Shown here piece after piece: positions 62,664 to 64,000 of a stretch of DNA of 64,000 nt. How positions within the stretch are numbered: the first letter of the stretch is position 1; each line of letters starts with the position of its first letter. A program made the translations under genes and the position numbers. Below the pieces are notes generated by a model. That model saw nothing but the letters and a program-made list of their open reading frames with translations, ran no database searches and had not been told where the DNA came from. The DNA comes from Bifidobacterium scaligerum (GTDB taxonomy: Bacteria > Actinomycetota > Actinomycetes > Actinomycetales > Bifidobacteriaceae), in the NCBI RefSeq assembly GCF_002802865.1, contig NZ_PGLQ01000002.1, positions 340,202-404,201 of the forward strand, read 5' to 3'.

Positions 62664-63236
62664 CTACCGTGGAGGTATCACACGGGCTCCGGTCAACGGG
62701 TAAAGAACCGTTCCAGCCTGTTGAATCGACCGGCTGGAAATACTCACATTCCGCACGGTCCGAGGCGCATACACATCAGCATCTGGGTCTACAGGTTGCT
62801 CGTTAGTCAACGTAACACCTACGCACCAAGCATCCGAACCGAAGAAATACCGATAGTCTTTGCTGGCCGAGTCTGCTATAAATTTCACACTTTCCGGAGT
62901 CTGCAGCATCAATGGCAGTACGAATAATTTATCTTCAGTAATACCTCGATTATGTGCATGATGGATACGCAATTCTTTGCACCTACCAGAGAGCAAACCA
63001 TCAAAGAATACTTCGCATTTCGCTGGCTTCGCTCCGAACCTATACAAACGTTGCGGCACAATGCAATCCAAACCACAAAGATGCATAAAGTGATGTTTCT
63101 GCCAATGCACATCGAATGCGGTGCTATTAAATTCAAGGATTACATGTCGACCAAGAAAATTATCTGCATAGCATTCAGCAAGAGGGCGCAGCCGCTCAAG
63201 CATTGCGGGAATATCATCATTCCTGCGCCCCACCAT
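62664..63236 (-). CDS. PBECR4-like putative nuclease beside the CRISPR array
   Basis: A 190-aa protein. The first third has HWQKHHFMHLCGLDCIV (His48, His49, His52), which resembles the PBECR4 (phage Barnase-EndoU-colicin-RelE-like nuclease 4) family, where an F-x-HL-x-G core is conserved. The middle has KLFVLPLMLQTPESVKFIAD and YRYFFGSDAWCVGVTL, also in keeping with that family. No hydrophobic helix or signal peptide is seen. The start at 63236 has GAGGGGGAG upstream; a start seven codons earlier is open. It ends 54 bases before the Memo fusion start. Base use is a little more A+T-rich than its neighbours. The assignment is from memory of the family and needs a profile search. Confidence 0.55.
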   Translation of the reverse strand: MVGRRNDDIPAMLERLRPLAECYADNFLGRHVILEFNSTAFDVHWQKHHFMHLCGLDCIVPQRLYRFGAKPAKCEVFFDGLLSGRCKELRIHHAHNRGITEDKLFVLPLMLQTPESVKFIADSASKDYRYFFGSDAWCVGVTLTNEQPVDPDADVYAPRTVRNVSISSRSIQQAGTVLYPLTGARVIPPR

Positions 63237-63450
63237 CGAATGCTCCCCCTCAAGCAAGTATGTAAGCCGGAGGAACGCGATTCTTCCTCCGGCCCCGCTG
63301 TTGGGAATCCATGTTTATATTGCCCTCTGCTAGGCGACCCGTGACGCGAACGGATCTACGGGAGACTCAGCCTTTCAGCTGCTTCGCCTGCTCCCAAGAC
63401 TAGGTGTTCCTTCGTGGCCACCGCAGGCAGCGGCTGCGAACATCACGGCA
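63237..63450. other. Structured non-coding stretch upstream of the PBECR4-like gene
   Basis: No convincing gene. Hairpins are dense: GCCGGAGGAA/TTCCTCCGGC (63266-63275 with 63284-63293), CCCGT/ACGGG (63338-63342 with 63358-63362), GGGAG/CTCCC (63360-63364 with 63391-63395) and CGCAG/CTGCG (63422-63426 with 63434-63438). It could be a long leader of the minus-strand gene or a separate RNA. Confidence 0.5.
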
Positions 63451-63540
63451 GAGAATTCCATGTTGCGGTAAGCTTAAGCATCAGCCCCGACCTCCGACCG
63501 GAAGAGGAGCATGGGCTAAAGCTATACTTTAAAAGTATCT
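63451..63540 (+). ncRNA. Candidate tracrRNA
   Basis: From 63451 the plus strand reads GAGAATTCCATGTTGCGG then TAAGCTT (63469-63475). These are the two ends of the CRISPR repeat (GGGAATTAGCAT...GATAAGCTTG) with the middle shortened, as in an anti-repeat. It would pair with the minus-sense repeat RNA: seven bases AAGCTTA with TAAGCTT, and five bases AATTC with GAATT. Downstream stems follow: AGCCC/GGGCT (63483-63487 with 63513-63517) enclosing CCTC/GAGG, then ATACTT/AAGTAT (63524-63529 with 63533-63538). No clear T-run ends it. A type II CRISPR system would need such an RNA; the cas genes lie beyond the window. Confidence 0.55.
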
Positions 63541-63644
63541 CGCTCCATCACCGCAGTCAAATTGTTACGCGGTTGGTGTACTGGCATGCATTATCGGATA
63601 CCCTAACTTCCATAAATGCACACAACGTAACCGCGCTCGAAGAA

Positions 63645-64000
63645 GCCGAGAATTAGCATTCACCCTTCTTGATAAGCTTGGTGACGGTGGCGCTACCACT
63701 GGCAAGTGGCTGGGAATTAGCATTCACCCTTCTTGATAAGCTTGCAACGAAAAGGAACAACCAATGACCGAGGCTGGGAATTAGCATTCACCCTTCTTGA
63801 TAAGCTTGCTCGCATACCCAGACACGGGCGAGATTCGCTGGGAATTAGCATTCACCCTTCTTGATAAGCTTGACACGATCATGACACCCGTGTTAGTCCA
63901 GCTGGGAATTAGCATTCACCCTTCTTGATAAGCTTGCAACGAAAAGGAACAACCAATGACCGAGGCTGGGAATTAGCATTCACCCTTCTTGATAAGCTTG
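63645..64000. CRISPR. CRISPR array, distal end (six repeats visible)
   Basis: Six 36-base repeats (beginning GCTGGGAATTAG and ending GATAAGCTTG) at 63645, 63709, 63773, 63837, 63901 and 63965, with exact 64-base period and 28-base spacers. The first repeat has two changes (GCCGAG for GCTGGG), marking it as the trailer end. The leader and cas genes should therefore be to the right, outside the window, and the array is probably read on the minus strand as CAAGCTTATC.... Spacers 2 (63745-63772) and 5 (63937-63964) are identical. Repeat length and the tracr-like neighbour suggest type II-C. Confidence 0.95.

Noticed and set aside
63414..63656. 80-codon plus-strand open frame before the CRISPR array
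   Set aside because: It overlaps the tracr-like sequence and the first repeat and has no recognisable domain; more likely non-coding.

Overview
The window looks like a Bifidobacterium chromosome, most likely the B. longum group. This rests on gene repertoire and family recognition, not on a search. Supporting signs are high G+C, an actinobacterial T-box leader before ileS, actinobacterial forms of pyrF, dapD, carB and rpoZ, a eukaryote-like IleRS, and a CRISPR repeat of the type II-C kind I associate with bifidobacteria. Coding is dense. I see no prophage, no insertion sequence and no rRNA; there is one tRNA.

1-16 kb: a left-edge-truncated MmeI-like restriction-modification gene, then ilvD, rpoZ, metK, a purine-salvage group (guanine deaminase, MFS permease, nucleoside hydrolase), ileS with its T-box leader, a HAD phosphatase and fmt. 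16-23.6 kb: a leftward block efp-nusB, then carA-carB-pyrF-gmk. carA/carB/pyrF are almost overlapping and are split from nusB by a terminator.

23.6-38 kb is accessory in character. It holds an AbiEi-like/nuclease-like orphan flanked by a striking palindromic repeat family, an ABC efflux-type transporter with a divergent TetR regulator, a LysR regulator, an acetyltransferase, a cupin, a methyltransferase, aldo/keto reductases (one internally deleted), a GNAT, an HxlR regulator divergent from an FMN reductase and an SDR, and a nucleoside deoxyribosyltransferase-like protein. tRNA-Arg(CCT) follows.

38-57 kb: a membrane-anchored EEP-family phosphohydrolase, Ppx/GppA, an aminotransferase, a Gfo/Idh oxidoreductase, a GNAT, a large SWIM-SNF2 helicase divergent from a WYL regulator, dapD, gltA, map, an HdeD-like membrane protein and a PepO-type M13 peptidase. 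57-64 kb: a divergent SSB, proS, a complete AmmeMemoRadiSam pair (a Memo-AMMECR1 fusion plus the radical SAM enzyme), a PBECR4-like small protein, a probable tracrRNA and the distal end of a CRISPR array that runs off the right edge.

The least explained items are: the paired 48-bp palindromes at three loci (23824-23935, 25326-25438, 34105-34220); two DnaA-box groups far from any recognisable origin; the Memo-AMMECR1 fusion with a repeat-bearing insertion and a Cys cluster; the PBECR4-like gene and structured DNA beside the CRISPR/tracr locus; and two palindrome clusters bracketing gltA. All calls are by eye; no searches or folding programs were run.
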